From Nitzschia sp. pyKryTriq1 (lineage: Eukaryota > Bacillariophyta > Bacillariophyceae > Bacillariales > Bacillariaceae): 64,000 nt of DNA. The position numbers were made by a program, and so were the translations under genes. Below the pieces are notes generated by a model. It had not been told where the DNA came from and ran no database searches. It worked only from the letters and a program-made list of their open reading frames with translations. Shown here in pieces: positions 50,356 to 61,091 of this stretch (position 1 is the first letter of the stretch; the number at the start of each line of letters is the position of its first letter). The DNA is taken from contig OY101118.1 of NCBI GenBank assembly GCA_956465555.1, positions 3,059,751-3,123,750 of the forward strand. Reading direction: 5' to 3'.

Positions 50356-53300
50356 ATGACAAGCATTCACTGCGGCCAATCGACCTTGCTCGCCTTGCCG
50401 AAAAAGGCGAGCAGCAAGCAAGCGAGGTTGACCGACACGGTGATTGCCAGCCCATCATTGCAAGTCACCAAATCGTTGTTGAAAGATCAAGGAATGCTCG
50501 TCTACAAAGTCAGCAAGGTGAGTGTGTTGGAAGTTTGCTCGTTCACGTTCACGTTCACATTCACGTTCATGCATTTCAAAACTCATATTCTTATTCATAT
50601 ATTCATATTCATTCTTGTACTGACTCAACATTACTACTAGACTGGCAAATTGCAAGCCCGTCGAGTAGGATTGAGTAGCGACAACCGAACCTTATGGATA
50701 ACGACACACAAGCATAACCTGTTTTCCAAGTCATCGTCCTCGAATTCTTCGACTGGCTCTCACGTGCAAAGCATTGATATATCCAAGATGGATCATGTGA
50801 TTCATGGGCAAATTACGAAACGTTTCTTTTTGGCACAACAGGAATCAACCGCTCAAGAACAAAATAGTAGTGGTAGTGGCAGCAACAATGACAACAGCGG
50901 CGGACTCTTGAATCTGACGGGAGGAGTCGAAACGGCACAAGAACTATCACTTTCGCTCTTGTATCGGGGAGATGCGAGTGGAAAGGATAAATCTTGGTTT
51001 CAACGAAAAAATAACAAACATTCTACTAGAAGCAGCAGCAACAGTGGCAACAGCAACAGCAGCGCCGTTGTAGTGGCTGGGGACAAGAAAGGCCATTCTT
51101 CCTCCGAGCATAATAACAAACAGCAACAGCACCAGAATCATCAAAGTCGGACACTGGAAACCTTGGATTTGATTGTTCCGAGCTCGCAGCATTTCAAAGA
51201 GTTGTACAATGCCCTTCAGGATATGCTCGCCATGTACCACAAGGTTCAAACCCAGTCGGGTCGCACCACACTGCTTTTGGAGTATCTGTGGATTGATATG
51301 GGAAAGACTGACTTGAAGGAGACCTTGTCCCATTCCGAATGGCTCGAACTCTGTGATCGACTCAATGTTCCTCTCAAGAGGAATCTTTGCAGCAACCTCT
51401 TTCGGGAAGTCTCCAAACAAGTGCGCAAACAATCCAAGCACTTTTCCGGAGGAGGCTTGCCTCTCTGGGCCGTAGCCGAACTCTTGAATGATGTCCGCTT
51501 TCACTATGTGGATGAAGCAGGGCTCAAACCCGTCCACCAAGATCCCATGTTGCGACTCTGGTACGATCTGTTGACTACAGACCCGGTTCCCACCCTCAAA
51601 TCGGGAGAAAAACCACCCGAGAATAAAGATGGCAAGATGCTTCCTCTGGAAGCGAGCGATCTCATTCAAAGCATTTCCAGTGTCGCCTTTTTGTCCTTTC
51701 TTCGTTCCAAGCAACGAGAATACGACATCACCTTGGAGGATGCTGTGGAGCGCATCAAAATTTTAAATGCTCAAGATGGCGGTGGTAGTGGTGCCGACGA
51801 AAAGACTACTACAGCCAAGAAGGATGATGGAAGACTTTCCAAGACGAAATTCTTTCAATTTTTATTGAGTGATGCGAATGATGTTTTGGATCCTAAACGT
51901 GGAAAAGTTGGAAGCGATGATATGACTCATCCACTATCGCATTATTGGATTTGCAGCAGTCATGATACCTATCTGAATCATTGGAATGGAAGCGAATACT
52001 ACGATGAATACATGTACTTGGCGGCACTGTATCGTGGAGTGCGTTGTTTGGAATTGGATGTTTGGGATCACAACTCGGAACCTGTCGTGTGTCGGGAACA
52101 ACCGCCCAAGACGCCAGAGGACCACCGATCGCATCATCATCAAAACCATCCTTATTTGCATGCCGAACGTGTCTTGAAAGTGGTCCGACAATTTCTACTG
52201 GCCCATCCCAAGTGCTACCCCGTCATTTTGAACATCGAGAATCATTGCAGTTTCGAAACGCAAGAGAAATTGGCTAGCATTCTCTTTCGAATTCTGGGAA
52301 AAAGTGGTTTGATTGTAGTGCCAGATGATACAGCGAGTATCGATGAAGCCGACTTGCTGCCCTCTCCTCAAGCCATGCGAGGCAAGGTGCTCATCCTCGG
52401 GAAACGTCCCAAGGTTATTGAAGATGGTGCCAAGGTCATCAATGACGACTACGATGATGAAAACGATGAACTCCAAATGGATGGTCTTCCCAATGCCCTC
52501 AGTCGTGAGGAGGAAGAAGCGGACCTGGATCAAGGCATTGTCATTGGATTCGATTCGGCCGGACCGATTAAAGCTACCAAGAAACATGAAAAACAAATTG
52601 TTCAGCACTCGGCAGGTGAACTCCTGTACATGGCCAAGCAAGACTTTGAGCAAGCCAAGATGGATGCAGCTCAGGCCGAACTCAAGGCTTTTAACCTTTC
52701 CGAAGAAGCGGATCGAGCCGAGAAGACGGCGGACGACCTTATCGCCCAAGCTGGATTGGACAAGAACACCATTCTGGAATTCGCCAGTCATGTCAGAGGT
52801 GACACCATTGATCCAACGGACCAAACGCTCTTGGCGTGCCGCGCGGAAGGCGAAGGAGTGGAAGTCCAAGATTTCTTTGCCGATGGCGTAGACGCCGCTC
52901 GAAGGACCTACACCGAATCGGAACAAGCGGCTATCGACGCGGCCGCAGACGCAACCGAGGCTCTTCAAAAGCTCAATCAAGTCACTACCAAACTTCGAGA
53001 AGCCGAAGTCAAACTGGAGGCCTCCTACAAGAAGGAACGGACGCAAGTCGCCGACTATCAGCGCGCCGCTACTGAAGCGCGTGCCAAACGCGAAGATGCT
53101 AACTTTGCCAAGCAGCGATTCGAGAAGGTTCGCAAGTTGTTGGAAGAATGTGAAGATTCGGCCAATTCGGCCGAAAATGTTGTAGTCACCGCCATGACAG
53201 AAGCGAAGATTAGCGAAAAGCGGGCCCAGGAAACCGAAGCAAGAGCTACCAGGGCTGCGGCTAAAGCTGCCGAGGACCGGAAACGTGCCGACGAAGAAAC

Positions 53301-55143
53301 CAAAAAAGAGGAAGCCCTGGAAAAAGAGGCCTCCGTCCTCCATGACCGGCTTGCTGAAGTCACCAAGAAAGTCAAAGAAATCAAAGCTGACGTCGACAAC
53401 TGCTCTGCCATGATTGATCGCGCCACCGAACAGATCAAGTTGATCGAATCGAGTACTCAGTACACTCGCGAACTCAGAGAGAAACAACTTGGAGTGCACG
53501 AAGAAAAGAAAGACAACGGAAACGGCACAAAAGCTCTTCAGAAGCTCGAAGCCAAACTTGAAGAGAGGCGTGGATTGAAAATTGCCATGCAGAAAGCGCG
53601 AGACGAGCTTTCGAAATTCGAGAGCCAAGAGCGAAAGATCAAGGAAGACTTCGAGAGAAAAGCACACGTCTGGAAGAGCCAGACTGAAATCGCCACCAAG
53701 ATGCGAAAGGCAGCAGACAGAAGTGCACACACAGCGGAGGAACTCGCCGAGCATGCCGACGAGGAACGTGAAGCCGCCAACCTACGTCTTGTTGCCCGGG
53801 AAAAGGCAAAGACCAACGTTACCGAGAAAGATGGCTACCGCCAAAGTCTTCAAGAACAAGTGAAAGAAGCTGAACGGGCGGCGAAGGATCTTGAGATGAA
53901 AGCACAGCAAGCTAAAAGTGCCGCTGACGCTTTGGAATACGTTAACGACGACCTTCCTACTCATGACAAGAACGTTCGCCAGGTCGAAAAACGCAAGGAA
54001 GTCCGCGATCGTCTCTTGGCGGAATATCACGCCAAGAAGAAGATCAAAGAAGAGGAGGAGGAACGGGCTGCAGAAGCCAAGCGCATTTACGAGACGTCGG
54101 AGAACGTGTTCAGTCAAGCCATGCGCAACGCAGCTACGGATGAGCGCAAGGCTGACTTTCAACGGCAGAAGGATCGAAACGCGCTGATTGCCTTCAATCA
54201 AGCGCGTCTGCTACGAAAGCAAGCAGAGCATGCTCTCGAAGATGTCAGATACGCACAATCGACCGTGACAGAACGCCAAATGATCATCAAGCGAGCCACG
54301 GAATACAGCGAGAAGATGGCAAGGATGATGCCCATCCCTACTTCTCTTGCTAAGATGACGTTTTTACACAGTACCAAGCATCGGCACTGGGAAAAGAGCT
54401 TTGATCTTCCCAATACTCATGTTCACAGCTTTGCACAAAGGGTGATCGAAGAAATGAAGGAACGGGACCCTAAAAACCATGATCGACTCAAGGATTTTAC
54501 TACGGAGCACATATGCCGAACGTTTCCATCCTGGAAAAACATGAAGGGCCGCGACAAAATCAACGCGGATCCCCTCTTCTTATGGGCTCTCGGTTGCCAG
54601 TTGGTTTCATTGAACTACGGCACATTTGATGAGCACGTCCTCAAGGCTGATGGTCGGTTCCGAAGAAACGGATCGTCGGGCTATGTTCTCAAGCCCGAAA
54701 ACTTGACACATGAAGATCCTCTCCGAGAGCGCGAGGAGACATGGAGCATCGATGTTTTGTCTGGAAGTTGTCTACCATCGCCCGAGTCAACGAAAAAGAC
54801 ATTCATCAATCCGTTCGTCAAAGTCGTTGTGTACGGTGGCGACGTTGAAGAGAAGAAAGTCGAGCATCGAACCAAAGTGGTAATGAAGAATGGCATTAAT
54901 CCCATTTGGGACGAAAAGTCAGGGCTCACTTTCACCTCTAAGAATCCCTCCTTGTCTCTGTGCGTTTTCACTGTTTGGCACAAGGGCGAGCACGGAGAAG
55001 ATTTTATTGCTGGCGCAGCGGTGCCGGTCTCCTGTTTGCGGGAGGGTTACCGTAGTGTCGCTCTGTTCGATGCTTACCACACACGAGCTGGACAGCATGC
55101 ATATGCGTCCCTTCTTGTCGGAACCTCCAAGACAAGGAAATAG
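50356..55143 (+). CDS. PI-PLC-like protein with giant coiled-coil X/Y linker
   Basis: Exon 1 50356-50517, exon 2 50641-55143; intron GTGAGT/ACTAG, phase 0; 1554 residues. Order: PH domain (1-200, with inserts), EF-hand-like region (about 215-480), PLC X box (about 485-625), coiled coil of Ala/Glu/Lys heptads (about 712-1284), PLC Y box (1288-1411), C2 domain (1421-1541). X box: 'HYWICSSHDTYL' keeps the first catalytic His but has Asp for Asn; 'CLELDVWD' keeps Glu and Asp; 'EPVVCREQ' stands where the second catalytic His ('Y-H-G') belongs; 'NIENHC' keeps Glu; 'LILGKRP' has Leu for the first of two phosphate-binding Lys. Y box: 'CRTFPSW' keeps the Arg and 'GCQLVSLN' is clear. The scaffold is that of delta-type PLC, but loss of the second His argues against normal cleavage of PIP2. 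It may be a binding scaffold. Confidence 0.85.
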
Positions 55144-55322
55144 GATCTGTGACTTTCCTTGGCTTTGTTTCGGGGTGCGCTAGATGTAGAGTACGAATAT
55201 CTATGTATAGGACGAAGTTGTATGATTGATGCAGCATTCGTATGTTTTAGAAAAGTTGTTCGAGGTCAAAGCGACATGGCATGTTGGCGTATTATATACA
55301 CAAGAAGTTTATGAAAGCATGT
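55144..55322. other. Short convergent 3' spacer
   Basis: About 180 bases between the PLC-like stop codon and the next gene's stop codon on the other strand; the 3' regions of both transcripts must overlap or end very close together. Confidence 0.5.
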
Positions 55323-56150
55323 TCAAGCGGCAGGGGCGGCATGTGCGGAGCCTCCATCGAGCATCCGGAATGCACTGTATAGGAAGAAAGACTTGTTCGG
55401 GACTTCTCGATTGCGTGCTTCCATGAGTTGAATGGCTGAAATAATGTTCTCAAAGCACTTCTTGCTCTCAGTATCATTTCCAACAAGATACTGGGCTTGT
55501 CCCAAGTTGACAAGGATAGACAATGCGTGAATGGGCTTCAACTTGAGGGCCTCCCGCCACTGGAACGAGTATACAAGTTCCCACAGCTTTGCGGCAGTCC
55601 TTATTGACGGTTGCTTCTTCGGCATCTGCTGTTGACCCCACCCACCGGCGGCTGTTGGTGATTGAGAGGAAGAAAGCTCAATTGCTGCGACATGTGTTGA
55701 CAGAGCAAGATTGTACAATGCAACGAATGCAACCTGGTTCACTGTGGCTCGTTCAGGGAACTTCAATGCCCGCGAATACATAGGGAGATCCGATCCGAAA
55801 GATGGGGGTGAAAGTGGGCCCTTGCTGTTGTGTTGATATTCTAGTACTTCCCCAGCACCATGATGAAGCTCCATGCTGGTGTCACAATCAGCATCAGAGC
55901 AGCAACCGCGCGCTGAGGAGTAAGCAAGGGTTGTTCTGGTTTCTCGCACTAGCGGAGAGTCCTCCAAGTAGAAATCATCCGGGGTCGTCGCTTCACGGAG
56001 CATTCTATTGAATGCGGAGAAGACGTCTTGAAAGGAGCTCATAGAAGCTTCGATGCTACCTTGTCCCTCGAAGGTCGTGACTGCTTCTTGGTGCATGAAA
56101 TAGAGAGCTCGGAGCTCCTCTCGCATATGATTCTGTCTTCTTGAAGTCAT
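55323..56150 (-). CDS. TPR-like helical-repeat protein
   Basis: Single exon, 275 residues from the ATG at 56150; the frame is open to 56282, but that head looks like leader sequence. It opens with a helix 'REELRALYFMHQEAVTTF' and the middle is Ser/Pro/acidic. The core 'VAFVALYNLALSTHVAAIEL', 'AAKLWELVYSFQWREALKLK', 'ALSILVNLGQAQYLVGN' and 'KKCFENIISAIQLM' is a set of TPR-like helix pairs. I know 'A-L-Y-N-L-A-L-x-x-H' with trailing helices from many diatom proteins of unknown role. No signal peptide or TM. It converges on the PLC-like gene. Confidence 0.72.
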   Translation of the reverse strand: MTSRRQNHMREELRALYFMHQEAVTTFEGQGSIEASMSSFQDVFSAFNRMLREATTPDDFYLEDSPLVRETRTTLAYSSARGCCSDADCDTSMELHHGAGEVLEYQHNSKGPLSPPSFGSDLPMYSRALKFPERATVNQVAFVALYNLALSTHVAAIELSSSQSPTAAGGWGQQQMPKKQPSIRTAAKLWELVYSFQWREALKLKPIHALSILVNLGQAQYLVGNDTESKKCFENIISAIQLMEARNREVPNKSFFLYSAFRMLDGGSAHAAPAA

Positions 56151-57059
56151 GATTTTGATTGTTTGCTTGTAAAGACTAATATTAGAAGCAATAGCCAGCA
56201 GACATGCGGAGAAAAAAATATGAGCTGTACCACAACTCTGTTGTAGTAATAGCAGTCTACTACTAGTAGTAGCAATAACCATCGACGACGACGCCTCCTC
56301 TCCGTGCGTCTCCTACAAGTAGCAAGAAAAAAGATAGGTTTTCCTCTCGAACCGGAACCTGAAGTGCGGGCGTTTAATTCTCAGAAACTTCAAGGCTCGA
56401 CGGACTGTTTGTCTGCGAAGGCATATTTCTTTGATTCTAGTTCAAGACATTGAACATCATCATCTTACAAAAGACAAAAGTGCGCTCCAAAACTCCTTGT
56501 GGTGCGCTACAGTACACGTACCAGGCAGCGAAGGTAGAAATTAAATCATCAATCGGCCATGTCGTACCTGGTACCGTTGACGCCAATGCTAAAATTTAGG
56601 CCGTGTGACAGGCTAGGATAAACCTGCAGACGTTCCTTCCTCCGTCGTCAACGTAGTGATAATTAAACTAAAATCCGAAGTTGCGATATCGGTCGTCGAC
56701 TCGATGATCTTATGAGATCCATCGGTCGTCTCTCTTCGGTATCGGCTCAAATCTTGTGTTCGTTCGACTTCTTGTCTGTCCTTCGTTCGTTGGCGGTAGC
56801 CACGCCGATACGCTATGTAGTTCATTCTGGAGTGTTTCTGGTATTGCGTGGTGACTGCAAGGAGCGAGGGTGCGTTGCTGAAAATTTTTTGTGGCCTATC
56901 GCTTCGTCACGGCGCCCGCAACCGGGGTGAGAACCCCCGATTCAGACCATAAGTACCAAAACACGTAGACCTGTACATGTTTTAGACTACTGTGATTCGT
57001 ATCTTCGACTACAATGATTGTTGACACAATTTCCAAGGTTTTCCTATCCCGGTACGGTA

Positions 57060-57330
57060 GTTGCCGTGTTGTCTCTATCATCTACTCTACTACAAGTACC
57101 GTAGAGAGTACCAGTACCTGAACGGTCCTTTTGCAGTAGGAGCTAGCTCTACAGTACTAGAGTAGAGTAGTAGTACAGTAGTAGTACAGTAGTAGTACAG
57201 TACTCTAGAGTAGTAGTAGTAGTTGTACTAGTAGATACTAGAGTAGTAAGCTCTCTGCACCAGTGGTACGAGCAAGCTCTACTCTACTCTAGAGTAGTAG
57301 AGTAGTCTACTCTCTCTAGAGTAGTATCTA
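57060..57330. repeat. Dense TAC/GTA and CTCTAGAG low-complexity tract
   Basis: About 270 bases made almost only of 'gtagtagtacagtac', 'ctctagagtag' and 'agagtagt' units. Many are self-complementary (GTAC, CTAG, TACTGTAC). It is the longest of several such tracts in the window (also 7725-7880, 23370-23580, 26080-26280). Confidence 0.8.
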
Positions 57331-57913
57331 ATTGCTATTCGGTTGCTGGAATTGCGTGTCTAGTCTCTTGGGAGAAACAAGATCAATCGCTTTCCTCATA
57401 TAAATTCTTTGATGGGCTTTTCCTTGCTCTGTGCTCGGCAGCCAATCCTTCTCTGCCGTAATTCCATATCTAGTCCCGTCCTTTTTTCCTAGGCCAAAGC
57501 ACATGTCATTGTGGTAGTCAATAAAGCATGTTTTTCCGTTCGAATCGCCCTTTTTTGGGAAAAAGTGAAGCGGGGGGTGCTTGCCTTCGGCGTCAACGCA
57601 CTTCCCACATTTGGTCCACGTTTGTTCCCCACAAAATGTGCACTGCGAGTAGTACGAGTAGCGGCCGTTCCTGCTGTACGTCTACCTTGTAGCTCAAGGA
57701 GGACCCTTGCTGGGTGGGTCACTTCCTCTACTTCGATTGCCTCGCCCTGATCAGGCGTATTGAAGTTTGATCCATCATCACTGCTGTTGTCATTGTCGGA
57801 TAACATGATAGATGGATTATTGTTGTGGTGTTGTGATTGAAAGACGAAAGACCGGAGGCAGTGCGTGAATTTTGATTGCCGCGCCATAAAAATGGGCGCA
57901 CACAAGCTGTGAA

Positions 57914-57955
57914 ACCGGGGTATGAACCCCGTCGGGGGCCGGGGTTCATACCCCG
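57914..57955. repeat. Inverted pair of GGGGTATGAACCCC hairpins
   Basis: 'cggggtatgaaccccg' (57914-57930) is followed within ten bases by its reverse complement form 'ggggttcataccccg' (57939-57953). A third copy, again 'ggggttcatacccc', is at 58110-58123. Each copy is a stem of 4-5 bases with a short loop; the 'GGTTC' core resembles a tRNA T arm (B box). Confidence 0.6.
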
Positions 57956-58216
57956 TGAATGTTACTAAAGCATAAACTTGTAAAATCGTCTCTACTAAAA
58001 TATTACTTCTTCTGAGTTACTACTTGATGGATGGTCTCTCGAGGGACGTAAAGCCAATTTTTTGAAATAGTTAGTTGGGGGGTATAGGATAACGGTCGAA
58101 CCTCAAAACGGGGTTCATACCCCGGTCTGGCCGGTTGCCGCGTCGAAGCGATACTGTTGCTTTCGATACACCCAAACACACAAAGCATTGTATTTATTGT
58201 CTTCTCATCAAACACT

Positions 58217-58591
58217 ATGTCTCCTAGTAGTACACCAGATTCGGAATGGCTCAGGAAAGCGGCTGCTTTTTTGGGCGCCTCGGGAACTGCTTTGGGAGCG
58301 ATTGGTGCCCACGCCTTTAAAGAAACCCTTACAAAGCGAGGAACTCTGGCTTCCTGGCAAACTGCCACCTTGTATCAACTCTTTCATGCTACGGCACTCT
58401 TGGGAATGGCTGCGCAGGCTGATAGCATCCACCCCTTTGCAGGAAAATTGTTGACGGTGGGAACGGCAATGTTTTCAGGAAGCATTTTCTGCTTGTCTCT
58501 TGGGATCGGTCCAAAGGCTGTTCTTGGGCCCACCACTCCACTTGGGGGTCTACTCATGATCAGTGGCTGGGTTATGATTGGTTTTTCGTAG
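58217..58591 (+). CDS. DUF423 / TMEM256-family membrane protein
   Basis: Single exon, 124 residues from the ATG at 58217; an in-frame ATG at 58157 only adds an unlikely head. Three to four short TMs and the family signatures are clear: 'FLGASGTALGAIGAHAFKET', 'WQTATLYQLFHATALLGMA', 'FSGSIFCLSLG' and 'GPTTPLGGLLMISGWVMIGF'. Members are small inner-membrane proteins from bacteria to humans (TMEM256), often mitochondrial in eukaryotes, with no settled function. Length is normal. It converges with the phosphogluconolactonase gene. Confidence 0.92.
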   Translation: MSPSSTPDSEWLRKAAAFLGASGTALGAIGAHAFKETLTKRGTLASWQTATLYQLFHATALLGMAAQADSIHPFAGKLLTVGTAMFSGSIFCLSLGIGPKAVLGPTTPLGGLLMISGWVMIGFS

Positions 58592-58905
58592 GAAAATACT
58601 ACAAGCATCTACATTATTTGAGAGAACCAAAATTGCTATATAGGGTCCAGCGAAAAGAAGTAATAACATAGATTCCGTATTTTAGTTTTTTTTGTCGACT
58701 TCACAGTTTGTAGATTAAAAAAGACCAACGCCACGACGACACTCGGAGTGGGCAATTCAGTTGCCGCATTATGTCATCAGCAGTACTTCTTCTAGTCTTT
58801 TAGACAGTTTCATCGTTTTGAACGGGCCGAGCGACCCCGTGCACACTATTGGCTCATCTTCCACATCAAACTCCTGTTCAAAAATAATATCCAAGAACCA
58901 CATCA
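58592..58905. other. Convergent 3' spacer
   Basis: About 310 bases; the T run with 'gtcgacttcacagtttgtag' near 58690 lies between the two 3' ends. No gene is supported. Confidence 0.45.
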
Positions 58906-60100
58906 TCATACCGCTACTTCCTCCAGTGAAGATCGTTTCAAGGCAGGCATTTCGGACGCATTCGGCTCATCTAGAATCCAAACCGCGGTTTCTCGAAGGG
59001 CACAGGCTGGGAATTTGGCTGGAGTAATCTCCGGATCTTCTATGGCTAATCTCATGGCAGATGCTTTGCCTTGAGGGTATTTTTCACTTTGGCCCGCGGC
59101 AGATACGACGGATTGCTTGGCACGTTGCATCACCGGCAAGGTCAAAGAAATGCTCGGTGGCTTTTTCATCTCGACTCCAATGGTCCATTTCGTTTGTTCG
59201 TTGATCTCGTCACGATTCGGATACAGCGATCCGACTTGTAAGATGATAGTGAAAACGGGAAGCAAAAAAGCGAATACACGTGAGGAGAAGGGGCGGATCC
59301 AAGAACGCATGATGCCATACAGGATTCAGCAGTATTATCAAATCCACTGAATGCTACTATCGGTGCCGTAATACTGAGAATGACAATGATCATGGTACGA
59401 ATAATCCTAGAGAGTACTCACTGTGTCCATCGTCGCCGACTCCAATCAAGGCCAGATCAAAAATCGGGAATCCATCGGCATCTCGAGGCAAGACTTCTTC
59501 AGGAATCGCTTCCAATTTGGTCTGATACGCAGCAGCTTCTGCCGACGCATCGTCCGTCCCATCCAAAGTAATGACATTGGTCAGTCCCCAGCGATCCAAA
59601 AACATATTTCTGGCCTAAAACATTGTTTGTTTGTTTGTTTGTTTGTGTGTTTGTTGGTTCGTTTCCAAGAGTTGACGATAACAGAAGATTATTGAGGAAA
59701 CGTCATTGATACGGACAAAAAATACGATGCACCGAATTATTTCTTTCTTCTTCTTCTCACCTTGGCATGAATGGCACTACTCAAATCGTCGTTGGGTACA
59801 CACTTGTGATTGACATAGGCCAGTGTCGTCTTGGAGACCCAGTCTGCTCCATCAGCTATTTCTAGCGAGCTCAGTACTTTCAGCACCGATCCACCTGGAA
59901 TCGCAAGGGCAAAATGACCCCGTTCGGCAATGGCTCGTTTTGCCGCATCCAAGACAATTTGATGGACTGCTTGGGTAACATCTTTTTCGGTGGGTAGAAT
60001 CCAAACCGTCTTGGCGGGAGCGGCGGAAAGCTTGGAGTTGGAGGATGCTCGAATGCCGGTGGTGGTGATGGTCGGAGGGAATACGGTGGATGTCCGCCAT

Positions 60101-60162
<62 letters not shown>

Positions 60163-60267
60163 GAATGACGTTGTCGTCAGGAGTGGTGATGGCGCGAACG
60201 CCAAGGCTGTCCAAGGCAGAAACAAGAACACGCCAAGAAAGAAAAACGAGGATGCTGCAAGCTTCAT
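58906..60267 (-). CDS. Plastid-targeted 6-phosphogluconolactonase
   Basis: Hydrolyses 6-phosphogluconolactone in the oxidative pentose phosphate pathway. Exons 60267-59761, 59614-59422 and 59234-58906; phases agree and give 342 residues. A signal peptide runs to 'TALAFAPSP', an almost perfect diatom plastid-import motif (cut before F). A run of more than 20 Gln (CAA/CAG, about 60102-60160 on the plus strand) sits in the transit peptide. The mature part begins 'KTVWILPTEKDVTQAVHQIV'. Family motifs: 'HFALAIPGGSVLKVLSSL' (substrate loop), 'LIGVGDDGHIGSLYPNRDEI' with the catalytic His, formed across the exon 2/3 junction, and 'ETAVWILDEPNAS'. The usual 'D-E-R-x-V-P' is 'NHKCVP' here, a change in a conserved substrate-binding segment. 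Confidence 0.92.
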
Positions 60268-61091
60268 GATCGATTTTCAATGTAGTAGTCAGAATGAATG
60301 AATGAATGATAGATATGCAGTCAAGGCAATAATGGATAACACTATGTTGTGTGCTGCCAGTGTCAAGAAGATAAGGAGTGACGTACCTGTACCGGTACTA
60401 CGGATTTTGCTGGTGTAATAGAGCAGCTCGTAGTAGTAATAGAGTGAGAAAAGTATCTTTTCTCGACATCATCGCGATCTCGCGGCTTTCGCGGTCGGTT
60501 GCTCTCGCGCGCTTTTGGAAGCGAGAGAACCTTGGACTTCCAATCAGCTTACACGTGTCGTGTGTAGGGTGATCCGATCGCCATGGGCCGCGCGGACAGA
60601 CTTTGTAGTGGCGGCCACGCGAGTGGACGAGCATAATAAGAGTAGCACCAGGTACCGCAGTTTCCGGTACCTCTCTGGTGGCACTTGTAGTGTAGACGAT
60701 AAGAGCAAGATCACTTCTTCACAACCTTTTACGAAAATATTGTTTCTTGTACATTGTAAGTAGTGTATTCCTTTACTATAGAGAGTGGTATAGCAATTAA
60801 AAAGCAATGCATGTTTGTTGTTCCCTCACCGGAGTAGTACGTGTAGTAGGAGTATTGCTACTCGCTGCTCGACATTATTTGAGATTTACCAAAGCTACTA
60901 TCACTATTGTTCTCTTAGCGAAGAAGCAACACTGGAGATTGTTCGTCTATTCATTCCTTCGATGCACATTCCTCTGCTGTCACTCATCATCATCATCATC
61001 ATCATCATAACCCTGATCACCAGCATTAGCAAGAAGTTCAAGAACGACCCAAAGAAAGAACTCTTCTCGGCTCTAGTAAGTAGTTCAGAGT
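60268..61091. other. Spacer between phosphogluconolactonase and PAQR genes
   Basis: About 820 bases: promoter of the lactonase gene on the left, 3' region of the PAQR-type gene on the right. A (GAAT)n stretch lies at 60290-60308 and a (CAT)n run at 60986-61009. No gene is supported. Confidence 0.45.

Larger units (their letters stand above)
56151..58216. other. Repeat-rich spacer of 2 kb
   Basis: Holds the promoter of the TPR-like gene, a tract of GTAGTAGTAC/CTCTAGAG palindromes at 57060-57330, and T-arm-like 'GGGGTTCATACCCC' hairpins near 56920, 57914-57955 and 58108. A minus-strand frame at 57489-57905 (about 105 residues from an inner Met) is acidic then basic, with no domain. I do not call it a gene. 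Confidence 0.45.

Noticed and set aside
52195-53754. A 519-codon minus-strand frame opposite the PLC-like gene.
   Set aside because: It is antisense to the coiled-coil region; its Phe/Leu-rich product mirrors Glu/Lys codons, and the plus-strand protein has clear domains.
57489-57905. 138-codon minus-strand frame with acidic and basic halves.
   Set aside because: It sits in a repeat-rich spacer, has no recognisable family and no supporting start context beyond an inner Met. It is left as unproven.
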